64,000 nt of DNA from UBA5078 sp040384465. Lineage in GTDB: Bacteria; Pseudomonadota; Gammaproteobacteria; Pseudomonadales; Pseudohongiellaceae. Made by a program: the position numbers and the translations under genes. Under the pieces are notes generated by a model. It made no database searches. It was not told the DNA's origin and saw nothing but the letters and a program-made list of their open reading frames with translations. This document shows positions 57,029 to 64,000 of this stretch, in pieces (position 1 is the stretch's first letter; the number at the start of each line of letters is the position of its first letter). The DNA lies in the NCBI GenBank assembly GCA_040384465.1, contig JAZKJF010000003.1, positions 496,001 through 560,000 on the forward strand. Direction: 5' to 3'.

Positions 57029-57297
57029 TGGTCAAGTCCTCGAATCGGGATAGGCCTCTTACCATTCACTGCAAGCTGCCAGTCAGCAAACAGCTCCTTC
57101 TTGTGCAATATAACCCACTCCAATACCAGCTTATGTTTTGCGGCTGAAAGGCCGCCAGCCAACACCGAACCGTCGTGAATAGAATAGACCGCCGTTTGGT
57201 CCTGATACTCAGCATGGATATGCGGCGTCTTATGTCTGTCCGTATCATAAAAAAACATTCGAATCACAATGCCATAGAAAATCGAAATTGTTGGCAT
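57025..57297 (-). CDS. DUF4160 family protein
   Basis: 90 residues. MPTISIFYGIVIRMFFYDTDRHKTPHIHAEYQ is the DUF4160 hallmark (the HKTPHIHAEY core), followed by a C-terminal helix (HKLVLEWVILHKKEL). It is the first gene of the pair with DUF2442. A+T-rich composition and the paired arrangement fit a mobile accessory module. Confidence 0.88.
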   Translation of the reverse strand: MPTISIFYGIVIRMFFYDTDRHKTPHIHAEYQDQTAVYSIHDGSVLAGGLSAAKHKLVLEWVILHKKELFADWQLAVNGKRPIPIRGLDQ

Positions 57298-57464
57298 AAC
57301 AGCATCCTTTCCGTAGCAGCCAATTGGTACTTATCCGAACTCCATCCAGATATTCTCTGCCCCAAGTATCTGTCATGCTTCCAGTCCGCGCAACCAAGCA
57401 GGGTGGCAACTCCCCCCGCACTTCGGATACAGTCGCACCACCGAATCGTACGAGGAATTGCCCG

Positions 57465-57818
57465 TTGAAATACATGCTGCTGATTTACTGTAACGAAAGA
57501 ATCTGGGACACGCTGGACCGGAACACGTTCAAAGATGCCTCTATCGCGCTCTGTCATGAACTCGCGCAGGAAGGAAAATTCGTCGATGCTTCGCCGCTGA
57601 AGACTGTCGACACTGCCAACAGCCTGCGCATTCGGCAGGGCAAGACGCTGGTCACCGATGGTCCTTTCGCGGAAACACAGGAACAGCTCGGTGGCTTCTT
57701 CGTGATCGATGTTGCGAATATGGATGAGGCGATTGCCGTCGCCGCACGGATTCCACCAGCAACTGTGGGCACTGTCGAAATTCGCCCACTGGAAATTCTG
57801 GATGGCATGCCGGTCTGA
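57465..57818 (+). CDS. YCII-related protein
   Basis: 117 residues from a TTG preceded by GAGGAA, giving M(K)YMLLIYCNE, the usual YCII start; an in-frame ATG far upstream gives an unrelated extension. Typical blocks are KTVDTANSLRIRQGKTLVTDGPFAETQEQLGGFFVID and VEIRPLEIL. YCII-domain proteins are small ferredoxin-like folds, often near sigma factors; their biochemical role is unsettled. Standing alone before a secreted beta-propeller gene here. Confidence 0.88.
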   Translation: MKYMLLIYCNERIWDTLDRNTFKDASIALCHELAQEGKFVDASPLKTVDTANSLRIRQGKTLVTDGPFAETQEQLGGFFVIDVANMDEAIAVAARIPPATVGTVEIRPLEILDGMPV

Positions 57819-57856
57819 TACATACTGCCTTACCTTACAAAAACCCAACCCAAGGA

Positions 57857-58819
57857 ATGAAACTCATGACCAACACCTTCACCAAACGCGCCGCCTGCGT
57901 ACTCGCGGCTGGCCTGCTGATGGCCACCCAGACCGCCAGCGCGCAGGACATCCAGATTCTCGGCGAACGCATTTTCCCTGAGAGTCTGACCTCCGCCGCC
58001 GATGGCACCGTGTACTTCGGCAGCATCGGTCTCTCCGCTGTGCTGCGTGCCCAGCCCGGTGCAGCAAGCACCGACGCTCAGCCCTGGATCGCCACTGGTG
58101 TCGGCGGTCTGCAGAGCGTGCTCGGCGTATTCGCGGACGATGCCTCCAACACGCTGTGGGTCTGTTCGAATCCTGCAAACCCGCCAGCGACACCGAACCC
58201 ACCACCCTCGGCGCTGCTGGCTTTCGATCTGAACACTGGCGCGCCCAAAGGCAGCTATGAATTGCCGACTGCGGGTGGACGCTGCAATGACATCGCTGTG
58301 GACGCGGAAGGTGCTGCCTATGCGACCGATACACCGAATATGGAAGTGTTGCGTCTGGCACCCGGTGGCACCGAGCTGGAAGTGTGGGTAGGCGATGGCG
58401 CATTTGGTGCGACCGGCGACGTGCTCGACGGCGTGGCCGTGCTGGGTGATCGCGTGCTCGTGAACACACTCGCCACCAGCAAATTGTTCGCAGTGGATAT
58501 CGAAAGCGGTGGCACAGCGGGTGACGTGGTGGAAATTGCACTGGACCGCCCGATCTCTCGACCTGACGGTATGCGCAGCACCAGTGACAGCGAGCTGCTG
58601 ATCGTAGAGGGCGGCGAAGGTGGACGCTTGTCGCACGCGCTCATCGAAGGGGATTCCGCGAAGCTGACCACGCTGAAGGAAGGATTTCCTGGCGGCGCTG
58701 TGGCAGTGACCGTAGTGGGCGAAACTGCCTATGTCGTCGAGGCACAGTTCGCTGGCATGCGCGCTCCGGCAGGCACTCCCCTGCTGCCGTTCCGCGCGAT
58801 TGCCGTGCCACTGGAATAA
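57857..58819 (+). CDS. Secreted beta-propeller (SMP-30/gluconolactonase-like) protein
   Basis: 320 residues. A signal peptide (about 1-29, ATQTASAQD) precedes a propeller with ESLTSAADGTVYFGS, CNDIAVDAEGAAYATD, LDGVAVLGDRVLVNT and RPDGMRSTSDSELLIVEGG, the SMP-30 pattern in which Asp/Glu/Asn line a calcium site. It resembles lactonases, but its export suggests an envelope role. A strong terminator follows. Confidence 0.8.
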   Translation: MKLMTNTFTKRAACVLAAGLLMATQTASAQDIQILGERIFPESLTSAADGTVYFGSIGLSAVLRAQPGAASTDAQPWIATGVGGLQSVLGVFADDASNTLWVCSNPANPPATPNPPPSALLAFDLNTGAPKGSYELPTAGGRCNDIAVDAEGAAYATDTPNMEVLRLAPGGTELEVWVGDGAFGATGDVLDGVAVLGDRVLVNTLATSKLFAVDIESGGTAGDVVEIALDRPISRPDGMRSTSDSELLIVEGGEGGRLSHALIEGDSAKLTTLKEGFPGGAVAVTVVGETAYVVEAQFAGMRAPAGTPLLPFRAIAVPLE

Positions 58820-58849
58820 GCGTTCATCGACGAATTCTTATCTTTGTAA

Positions 58850-58883
58850 CATCGGACCTTCACACTGAAGGTCCGATGCTTTT
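58850..58883 (+). terminator. Rho-independent terminator of the beta-propeller gene
   Basis: CATCGGACCTTCA-cac-TGAAGGTCCGATG is a perfect 13-bp stem followed by CTTTT. It lies before the convergent FMN-reductase gene. Confidence 0.92.
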
Positions 58884-58895
58884 CACGTTATATGT

Positions 58896-59558
58896 CTAGC
58901 CCGGCGCATTTCTCTGCGACGGGTCGCGTTTGAAATCCTTTACCATTTTGTGCGGATCGACCACGTCACGCTGCGCCTTGGTCGCGGCGGCCCACCACTC
59001 CAGCTGCAGGAATGATCTGCCGAGATATTCCGCCCAGCGCGTCGCGTCCTGCGCCTGCGTCACTTCACCGTCTTCTTGATAGACCTCCTGTGCCTTAGGC
59101 ACATGCACCATTGCCGACACCGACAGGCACCCAAGCTCGGCAAGATAGTTGCGCATCCCCATCGCAGCGCGCACACCACCCCACTGCCCCGCCGAATAAG
59201 TCACGATCGCGCTCGGCTTGTAGGCGAACGAAGAGCTGCCGAAATGATTGAGCAGATGCGCCAACGCCGGGCTCATCGAGTGGTTGTACTCCGGGCTCAC
59301 CAGCACATAGCCATCGGCCGCGATGATCTTTTCTGCCAGCGCCTGCAGATCCTGCGGCGCCGCGCCGCGTGCATAGGAGAAGTGTGGTTTGAACACGGCA
59401 TCGAGGTTGAAATCCAGCGGATCGATCAACTCGACAGAGTGCTTGGGATGATGACGCTGAAAATGAGTGACACAGGCCCGCGCGACACGCAGACCAAGAC
59501 GGGCTGGCGCGGGCGGCGTGCTGTCACGCACACTGCCAAGGAAAATCAGAAATTTCAT
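58896..59558 (-). CDS. NADPH-dependent FMN reductase family protein
   Basis: 220 residues from MKFLIFLGSVR, with GAGG five bases upstream; longer starts run into REP sequence. The flavodoxin-like fold shows LGSVRDSTPPAPARLGLRVA, ADGYVLVSPEYNHSMSPALAHLL and SAGQWGGVRAAM, as in chromate/quinone reductases of this family. The LVSPEYNHS loop binds FMN phosphate. Substrate not predictable. Confidence 0.9.
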   Translation of the reverse strand: MKFLIFLGSVRDSTPPAPARLGLRVARACVTHFQRHHPKHSVELIDPLDFNLDAVFKPHFSYARGAAPQDLQALAEKIIAADGYVLVSPEYNHSMSPALAHLLNHFGSSSFAYKPSAIVTYSAGQWGGVRAAMGMRNYLAELGCLSVSAMVHVPKAQEVYQEDGEVTQAQDATRWAEYLGRSFLQLEWWAAATKAQRDVVDPHKMVKDFKRDPSQRNAPG

Positions 59559-59584
59559 AGGAACCTCGTTCATGATTTTTTTTG

Positions 59585-59676
59585 TGTAGGAGCCTGCCTG
59601 CAGGCGACCGTGGGAGTCGGCCTGCCGACGATGAGCCAAGTGCTGACATTATCGCTTGCAGGCAAGCTCATACAGG
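59585..59676. repeat. Cluster of three diverged REP units
   Basis: 59585-59608 is the CCTGC-type unit with a 1-base deletion in the core; 59609-59632 is the GTGGGAG type (GTGGGAGTCGGCCTGCCGAC); 59651-59676 is a third variant (ATCGCTTGCAGGCAAGCTCA). They fill the gap between the FMN reductase and vapC. Confidence 0.82.
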
Positions 59677-59684
59677 TCAGCGAT

Positions 59685-60086
59685 TTACCATATGGTTCTG
59701 ACATGCGGATAAGCTCTGATTCTCGCATCCGCAGTCACCAGTGGAGCTGCCATATGTCGGGCAAGGGCAACAATTATTCTGTCGGCCGGGTCGGGGTGAA
59801 ACTCGTCCGGAAGTCTCGTCGATTGCACACCAATATCATTATTCACGGGGACAAACCTCACGGCAGGAATCTCCTGAACCGCGCTCAACCAGTCATCTAC
59901 ATTAGTGCTCAGCAGCAAACGCCCCCTCTGGATAAGCAGTGCAATTTCCCAGGCGCTAATGGAGGAGACAAGAATCAATCCGTCAGGATTCTTCATCTCT
60001 TCAGCAATAACGGTCTCGGCGGGTACCGAGAGCCCGCCGTCGCCATTAACCCACCACACCAGGACATGAGTATCCAGAACGATCAC
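59685..60086 (-). CDS. vapC: VapC-type PIN-domain toxin
   Basis: 133 residues. The acidic PIN residues are in VLDTHVLVWW (Asp), SISAWEIALL (Glu), and DPADRIIVALA with TADARIRAY (Asp). PIN toxins are Mg-dependent RNases that cut tRNA or rRNA. It overlaps the antitoxin gene upstream by ATGA. Confidence 0.93.
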   Translation of the reverse strand: MIVLDTHVLVWWVNGDGGLSVPAETVIAEEMKNPDGLILVSSISAWEIALLIQRGRLLLSTNVDDWLSAVQEIPAVRFVPVNNDIGVQSTRLPDEFHPDPADRIIVALARHMAAPLVTADARIRAYPHVRTIW

Positions 60087-60322
60087 GTCAATGCTTCCCA
60101 GTCTCCCTCGAAGGCAGACTCCATGGGTTCGTGATAGGAGACAACGCTGCCGCGCAACCGCTCCAGAGGACTCCGGACATCGGATCGATAACGCCGAATC
60201 TCAACCGTGGGCCGTCCATTATCAGTGACGACCACGACTTCACCGGTTGACTCCACACGTCGCAGGTAATCCAGAGCTTTCGCCTTGAACAGTGATTTAG
60301 ATACTTGGTCTGTGTTCATCAT
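60083..60322 (-). CDS. vapB: Phd/YefM-type antitoxin
   Basis: 79 residues (two adjacent ATGs). The N-terminal half (SLFKAKALDYLRRVESTGEVVVVTDNGRPTVEI) is the Phd/YefM DNA-binding fold; the C-terminal third should wrap the toxin. It precedes vapC in a tight operon, so it likely autoregulates. No clear operator palindrome is visible just upstream. Confidence 0.9.
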   Translation of the reverse strand: MMNTDQVSKSLFKAKALDYLRRVESTGEVVVVTDNGRPTVEIRRYRSDVRSPLERLRGSVVSYHEPMESAFEGDWEALT

Positions 60323-60413
60323 CCACTCCGTTTTGCAGCCTAGTCATGCCATATAGTCACGAGAGTAGTCCATGACTATGATTCTAGCAAGTCGGGGTCA
60401 TACCTCTGCGCGG

Positions 60414-61028
60414 TTAACTCAGCAGCGCCAGCGCGCCGGAGAGGATATAGAGCCCCAGCGCTATCAGCACGAAGGGCAGTGCGAGATGACCGTAGCGCTT
60501 GATTGCACCACCCAGCACAGGATGACTGACCAGGGCGCGGCCGAGCACACACCACACGCCTGTGAGCACCGCAAAGACGAGCGTATAGATGACAATCGCG
60601 TTGACGCTGGCATTGGTGAAGAGCGGCACGTAGACCCCGATGTTGTCGCCGCCATTGGCAATCGTCACGCTCGCGACGGCCATTGCCTGAACACCCCAGC
60701 CAGGCCCATCCGCGCGCAGGTTTCGCTGAGCGTCGATTTCATCATCCTCTGCATCGTCCGTCCGCAGTTCCAGCAGTGCTCGAACGCCTAACAGTAGTGG
60801 TACCAGCCCCAGCAGAGCCACCCAACCCTCCGGCAACGCCAACGCGAAGTAAGCAGCCAGCGCACTCACCAGCGTGAGAATGCCAATACCGAGAAACTGT
60901 CCAGCCACAATCGAGCGCTGCCGCACCTGCGGGTTGGCGAAGAACGCTGCCAGCAGGAAAATGTCGTCGATATTCGTGGCAACAAAGACGGTGATGCCAA
61001 TGGTCAGGTCGGAGAGGATTGAATTCAT
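60414..61028 (-). CDS. CadD-family cadmium resistance transporter-like protein
   Basis: 204 residues from MNSILSDLTIG; an upstream start adds 33 unrelated residues. Five or six membrane helices, with ATNIDDIFLLAAFF near the start and IANGGDNIGVYVP in the middle, the two polar motifs of the CadD/LysE-like family. Cation export is likely, the ion is not known. It is divergent from the beta-helix gene. Confidence 0.88.
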   Translation of the reverse strand: MNSILSDLTIGITVFVATNIDDIFLLAAFFANPQVRQRSIVAGQFLGIGILTLVSALAAYFALALPEGWVALLGLVPLLLGVRALLELRTDDAEDDEIDAQRNLRADGPGWGVQAMAVASVTIANGGDNIGVYVPLFTNASVNAIVIYTLVFAVLTGVWCVLGRALVSHPVLGGAIKRYGHLALPFVLIALGLYILSGALALLS

Positions 61029-61181
61029 AGAAGTCGATTTATACCAGCACGGCAAATGAGCGAGCAAACAGTTCCGCAGAAAGCCACAAACCTCATTTCG
61101 CCGCAAATGCCTTGCCGCGTCCGTCACCGCATGGCTTACTGCCGCCCATCCCGGATCACAATAAAAACCAAGGAGATCACG

Positions 61182-63227
61182 ATGCGATTGTTGACCCCAC
61201 GCAGCACACTGAGCAGCTGCTTGCTGCTGACCCTGATGGCCTGCCTCACCCCTCTTTCAAGCTGGGCACAAAACACTGATCAAACGACACCCGGTGAGCT
61301 GGTCATCAACAACCCCACGCTCATCAACCTCGGCTTCGAGTGGCACATTCAGGGCGACGAGAATCGCAACTCGGAAGTGGCAGTGTCCTATCGCCGTGCA
61401 GGTGACAGCGACTGGTTGCCCGGCATGCCGCTGCTGCGTCTGAATGGCGAGCACATTTATCAGGAAGGCATCTGGGATCTGGTGTCGCCACCGATGTTCG
61501 CAGGCAGCATTCTCGACCTGGAGCCGGGCACTGCTTATGAAGCGCGTTTCGAATTGAGCGACCCCGATGGCGTCGCCGGTCCGGCCACTGCCGCTACGCA
61601 GGTCGTCACGGTCAGCACCCGTCCCGAACCAGTGCCTGCAGAAGGGGGCGCCGTGTATCACGTCTACCCTTCCACTTACGAAGGCCCGCGCGAAGAGCCC
61701 TCATTCTCCGGCATCATGTGCGCGTACAACTACCGCTGCGGCGCGGGCGACTCAGCTCCCGGTGGCAGACCTCGTGTCAAACCCGGTGATGTGATTCTCG
61801 TGCACGCGGGCACCTATGCGTACTTCTACGAATTCTACGCCAACAACACGCGCTACAACGCCACAACGACTTTCGAAGGTACTTACTACCTCACCGCCGA
61901 CGGCACAGCCGAACGCCCCATCGTCATCAAAGCTGCTGGCGACGGCGAAGTCATCATCGACGGACGCGGTAACTTCAATCTCTTCAACGTCAAGGCGGCC
62001 GATTACAACTACTTCGAAGGTATCACCTTCCGCAACACCGACATCGCGATCTGGGCAGGCACGCAATTCATCGCAGGCTCTAAAGGCTTGACGGTGAAGA
62101 ATTCGCGCTTCGAAGATGTCGGCCTTGGAATTTTTACCAACTGGTCAGGATCGAGTGACTTCACGATTCTCGACAACGTCTTCCTCGGCCGCCTCGATCC
62201 GAATCACGTCATGGGCTGGAACGGTGCCTTCTGGCAGCAGTTCGGCGGTGTCGACGGGCAGACCTTCCCTCCAGTGATGACCTCCTACACCGCTGTGAGA
62301 ATTTACGGCCCCGGACACGTCGTCGCTTACAATCACATTCAGGATTTTCATGACGGCATCGACGTAGAGACCTATGGCAATCCCGACGGCTCGCACGCGG
62401 TGGAAGGACCACAATATCCTCCAAGGGACTACTGGCACCTGCGCCCCGTCGCCATCGACTTCTACAACAACTACATGAGCAATTTTCATGACAATGCCAT
62501 CGAGATCGACGGCGGCCTGCATAACATTCGTGTGATGCGCAATATCATGATCAACTCCGCATCACATCCGATGTGCAACCAGCCCTCCGGCGGCGGACCG
62601 GTCTACTGGATTCGCAACATCGTCTATCACGCCCCCGGCGGTGCCACACGCATGTCGAGCGGTTCGCCCGGCGTGATCTATTACAACAACACCATCTTCA
62701 CCGAATCGGTCACTGGCACGTCGGCGAATCTGCACTGGCGCAACAACGTGATTCTTGGTCAGAACTCATCACCAGCGGTCTTTAATGTGACCACCAACAC
62801 CGGCTACAGCACGTCCGACTACAACGGCTTCCGTCCCAACCCCGGTGTTGAGGCTTCGTTCCACTGGAACTCCCCGGCAGAGATTGAAGGCGTGGGCGAT
62901 GGCACGCGCGACTCGCTGGTACTGCGCCCGTTTGCGACGCTGCAGGAATACGCAGATGCCACCGGTCAGGATCGCAACAGCGTGCTGGTCGACTACGATG
63001 ACTTCGTGAATGTGCCACAGCTCGATGCCAAAGATATTGCGACAGTGCAGCGTGTTCACGACGCCCGTGCGTTGGATTTCAACTTGAAGGACGGTTCAGT
63101 CGCTGTCGATGCAGGTATCGCGATTCCGAACATCACCGATGGGTTTGATGGTGACGCCCCGGACCTCGGCGCATTGGAGTTTGGAAAACCAATGCCCGTG
63201 TACGGTCCGAGGACGCAAGGGATATAA
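61182..63227 (+). CDS. Secreted right-handed beta-helix protein
   Basis: 681 residues from the ATG after AAGGAG, giving a signal peptide (about 1-30, LSSWAQN); a longer start has no signal. An N-terminal fibronectin-like domain (about 35-150) precedes a DUF1565/NosD-like beta-helix with VKPGDVILVHAGTY, PIVIKAAGDGEVIIDGRG, NYFEGITFRNTDIAI, NSRFEDVGLGIF, DFTILDNVFLGR and DNAIEIDGG repeats. Such folds bind or cut polysaccharides. Cys residues occur at only a few places, and there is no obvious catalytic signature. Confidence 0.85.
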   Translation: MRLLTPRSTLSSCLLLTLMACLTPLSSWAQNTDQTTPGELVINNPTLINLGFEWHIQGDENRNSEVAVSYRRAGDSDWLPGMPLLRLNGEHIYQEGIWDLVSPPMFAGSILDLEPGTAYEARFELSDPDGVAGPATAATQVVTVSTRPEPVPAEGGAVYHVYPSTYEGPREEPSFSGIMCAYNYRCGAGDSAPGGRPRVKPGDVILVHAGTYAYFYEFYANNTRYNATTTFEGTYYLTADGTAERPIVIKAAGDGEVIIDGRGNFNLFNVKAADYNYFEGITFRNTDIAIWAGTQFIAGSKGLTVKNSRFEDVGLGIFTNWSGSSDFTILDNVFLGRLDPNHVMGWNGAFWQQFGGVDGQTFPPVMTSYTAVRIYGPGHVVAYNHIQDFHDGIDVETYGNPDGSHAVEGPQYPPRDYWHLRPVAIDFYNNYMSNFHDNAIEIDGGLHNIRVMRNIMINSASHPMCNQPSGGGPVYWIRNIVYHAPGGATRMSSGSPGVIYYNNTIFTESVTGTSANLHWRNNVILGQNSSPAVFNVTTNTGYSTSDYNGFRPNPGVEASFHWNSPAEIEGVGDGTRDSLVLRPFATLQEYADATGQDRNSVLVDYDDFVNVPQLDAKDIATVQRVHDARALDFNLKDGSVAVDAGIAIPNITDGFDGDAPDLGALEFGKPMPVYGPRTQGI

Positions 63228-63251
63228 CGCAACTGAACTGAATGGTGCGGA

Positions 63252-63725
63252 TCAGGGCTGGGCGATCTGAGTGGTTTCCACCGGCCCCATGCCCATGATC
63301 TGCACCGTCACCTCTTCGTCCTTGGCCATGTCGTAATGATGGCCATTGGGCGGCTGATACAGGAAGGTGCCAGCGGGCACCGCCGTCATCTGGTCTGGAT
63401 TGTAGACATCCGCGCCAGGTCCGGAAGACACGTACCACGTCCCCTTAATCACCGTGATGTAGCGCGCTTGTGTGTGAAAGTGCGGACGACTGCCCTGCCC
63501 CGCCGGGAAGGTGATGCGCACGACATAGAGTCCCGGCTCACTCGGATTCCCCAGCACATTCACTGTGCGTGACCCTTCTTTCGGCACCATCGTCTCGGGC
63601 TTCGCCACCATGAAGCCATCGGCATCCAGCGGGACTATTTGTGCCATCGCCATCTGCGCGCCGACGAGCAGCGCCCCTGCAGCCAAGCCTGTCTTGATGA
63701 ACAATCTTCTTATTTTCATATCCAT
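63252..63725 (-). CDS. Exported cupin protein (Tat-type signal)
   Basis: 157 residues (start ATG may be two codons later). The N-terminus KIRRLFIKTGLAAGALL looks like a twin-arginine signal (RRxFIK), cleaved near AMAQI. The cupin core has GSRPHFHTQARYITVIKGTW (metal His residues) and YQPPNGHHYDMAK. Cupins bind a metal for small-molecule turnover. Its gene is next to a LysR regulator on the same strand. Confidence 0.83.
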   Translation of the reverse strand: MDMKIRRLFIKTGLAAGALLVGAQMAMAQIVPLDADGFMVAKPETMVPKEGSRTVNVLGNPSEPGLYVVRITFPAGQGSRPHFHTQARYITVIKGTWYVSSGPGADVYNPDQMTAVPAGTFLYQPPNGHHYDMAKDEEVTVQIMGMGPVETTQIAQP

Positions 63726-63769
63726 CTCCGGTTGTTGTTATTGGTAGGAACATCGGTTCAATCAGAACG

Positions 63770-64000
63770 CTAATCACAATGCTCGGCGATATAGTGCTTC
63801 ATGTGCTCGCGCAAGCACAGCGCCTTTTTGTTCAATAACCGTCCGCTTGGCCAGACCGCATAGATTTCACGCGGCAACCCCTGCCATTGCGGCAACACTC
63901 GCTCTAGATTTCCCTCGATCAACTCTGCTTTCGTCTCGGAATTCGGCAACAGCGCCACACCCTGCCCATCCAGCACCATGTACTTCACAAAATTCAGGTC
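63770..64000 (-). CDS. LysR-family regulator, C-terminal part
   Basis: Only the last 76 or so codons are in the window; the reading frame runs off the right edge. The sequence GQGVALLPNSETKAELIEGNLERVLPQWQGLPREIYAVWPSGRLLNKK is the typical end of a LysR substrate-binding domain (GxGxALLP...AVxPSGR). It may regulate the cupin gene just downstream on the same strand, or a divergent gene outside the window. Confidence 0.82.
   Translation of the reverse strand, partial: DLNFVKYMVLDGQGVALLPNSETKAELIEGNLERVLPQWQGLPREIYAVWPSGRLLNKKALCLREHMKHYIAEHCD

Overview
The window reads as ordinary chromosome of a free-living, probably marine or aquatic gammaproteobacterium of moderately high G+C. Evidence: an MSHA type IV pilus operon (mshI-I-J-K-L-M-N); the order secB-yibN-gpmI-envC-ctp-yibQ; hisBHAF; hemB-trxA-rho-ubiD; hemCDXY; gammaproteobacterial gshA, metR/metE, trmL, hslR, yrfG and yggX. 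HemB is of the Pseudomonas (non-zinc) type. The exact genus cannot be fixed from the sequence; a Cellvibrionales/OMG-like or Pseudomonas-related lineage is my inference.

Layout. 1-5862 (minus): MSHA pilus assembly genes, continuing off the left edge. 6215-13291: trmL, secB, a membrane rhodanese, gpmI, envC, a Ctp protease and a YibQ-type protein. 13288-16191 (minus): hisB-hisH-hisA-hisF. 16447-19976: asmA-like, mutY, yggX. 20098-20173: tRNA-Phe(GAA), followed by an A+T-rich DUF6445-like gene with a TetR-type palindrome in front. 20928-25528: metR, divergent from metE-glyA. 25597-33965: Sel1-repeat protein, secreted hydrolase, cysQ, VOC protein, yrfG, hslR, gshA, a FliL-like protein and dsbB. 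34157-37136: a cytidylyltransferase, a LicD-like protein and a PaaK-like adenylate-forming enzyme. 37156-48088: a TVP38/pyridine-nucleotide reductase fusion, hemB, trxA, rho, ubiD, hemY, hemX, hemD and hemC. 48130-53236 (minus): a five-gene envelope redox/metal cluster. 53509-64000: argH, an HtrA protease, small accessory genes (DUF4160/DUF2442, YCII), a beta-propeller protein, an FMN reductase, vapBC, CadD, a beta-helix protein, a cupin and a partial LysR regulator.

The most interesting locus is 48130-53236. In transcription order it encodes a secreted protein that would begin with His after signal cleavage (DUF1775/YcnI-like), a second secreted protein also predicted to begin with His, a DUF4266 lipoprotein, an 884-residue protein that looks like a DUF3570 beta-barrel fused to a second Met/His-rich barrel, and an ApbE flavin transferase. 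The DUF3570 part carries a DxxSGAT motif, the sequence ApbE enzymes flavinylate. This suggests a flavin- and metal-dependent outer-membrane redox system.

The second theme is dispersed palindromes. At least three families of REP-like elements and a long inverted repeat built on GGGGTCAGAGTAAAAATAC punctuate intergenic regions. All three copies of the long repeat lie between convergent genes. In three genes (yrfG, the cytidylyltransferase, apbE) a REP-like element supplies the last codons. No transposase that could mobilise them is visible in the window.
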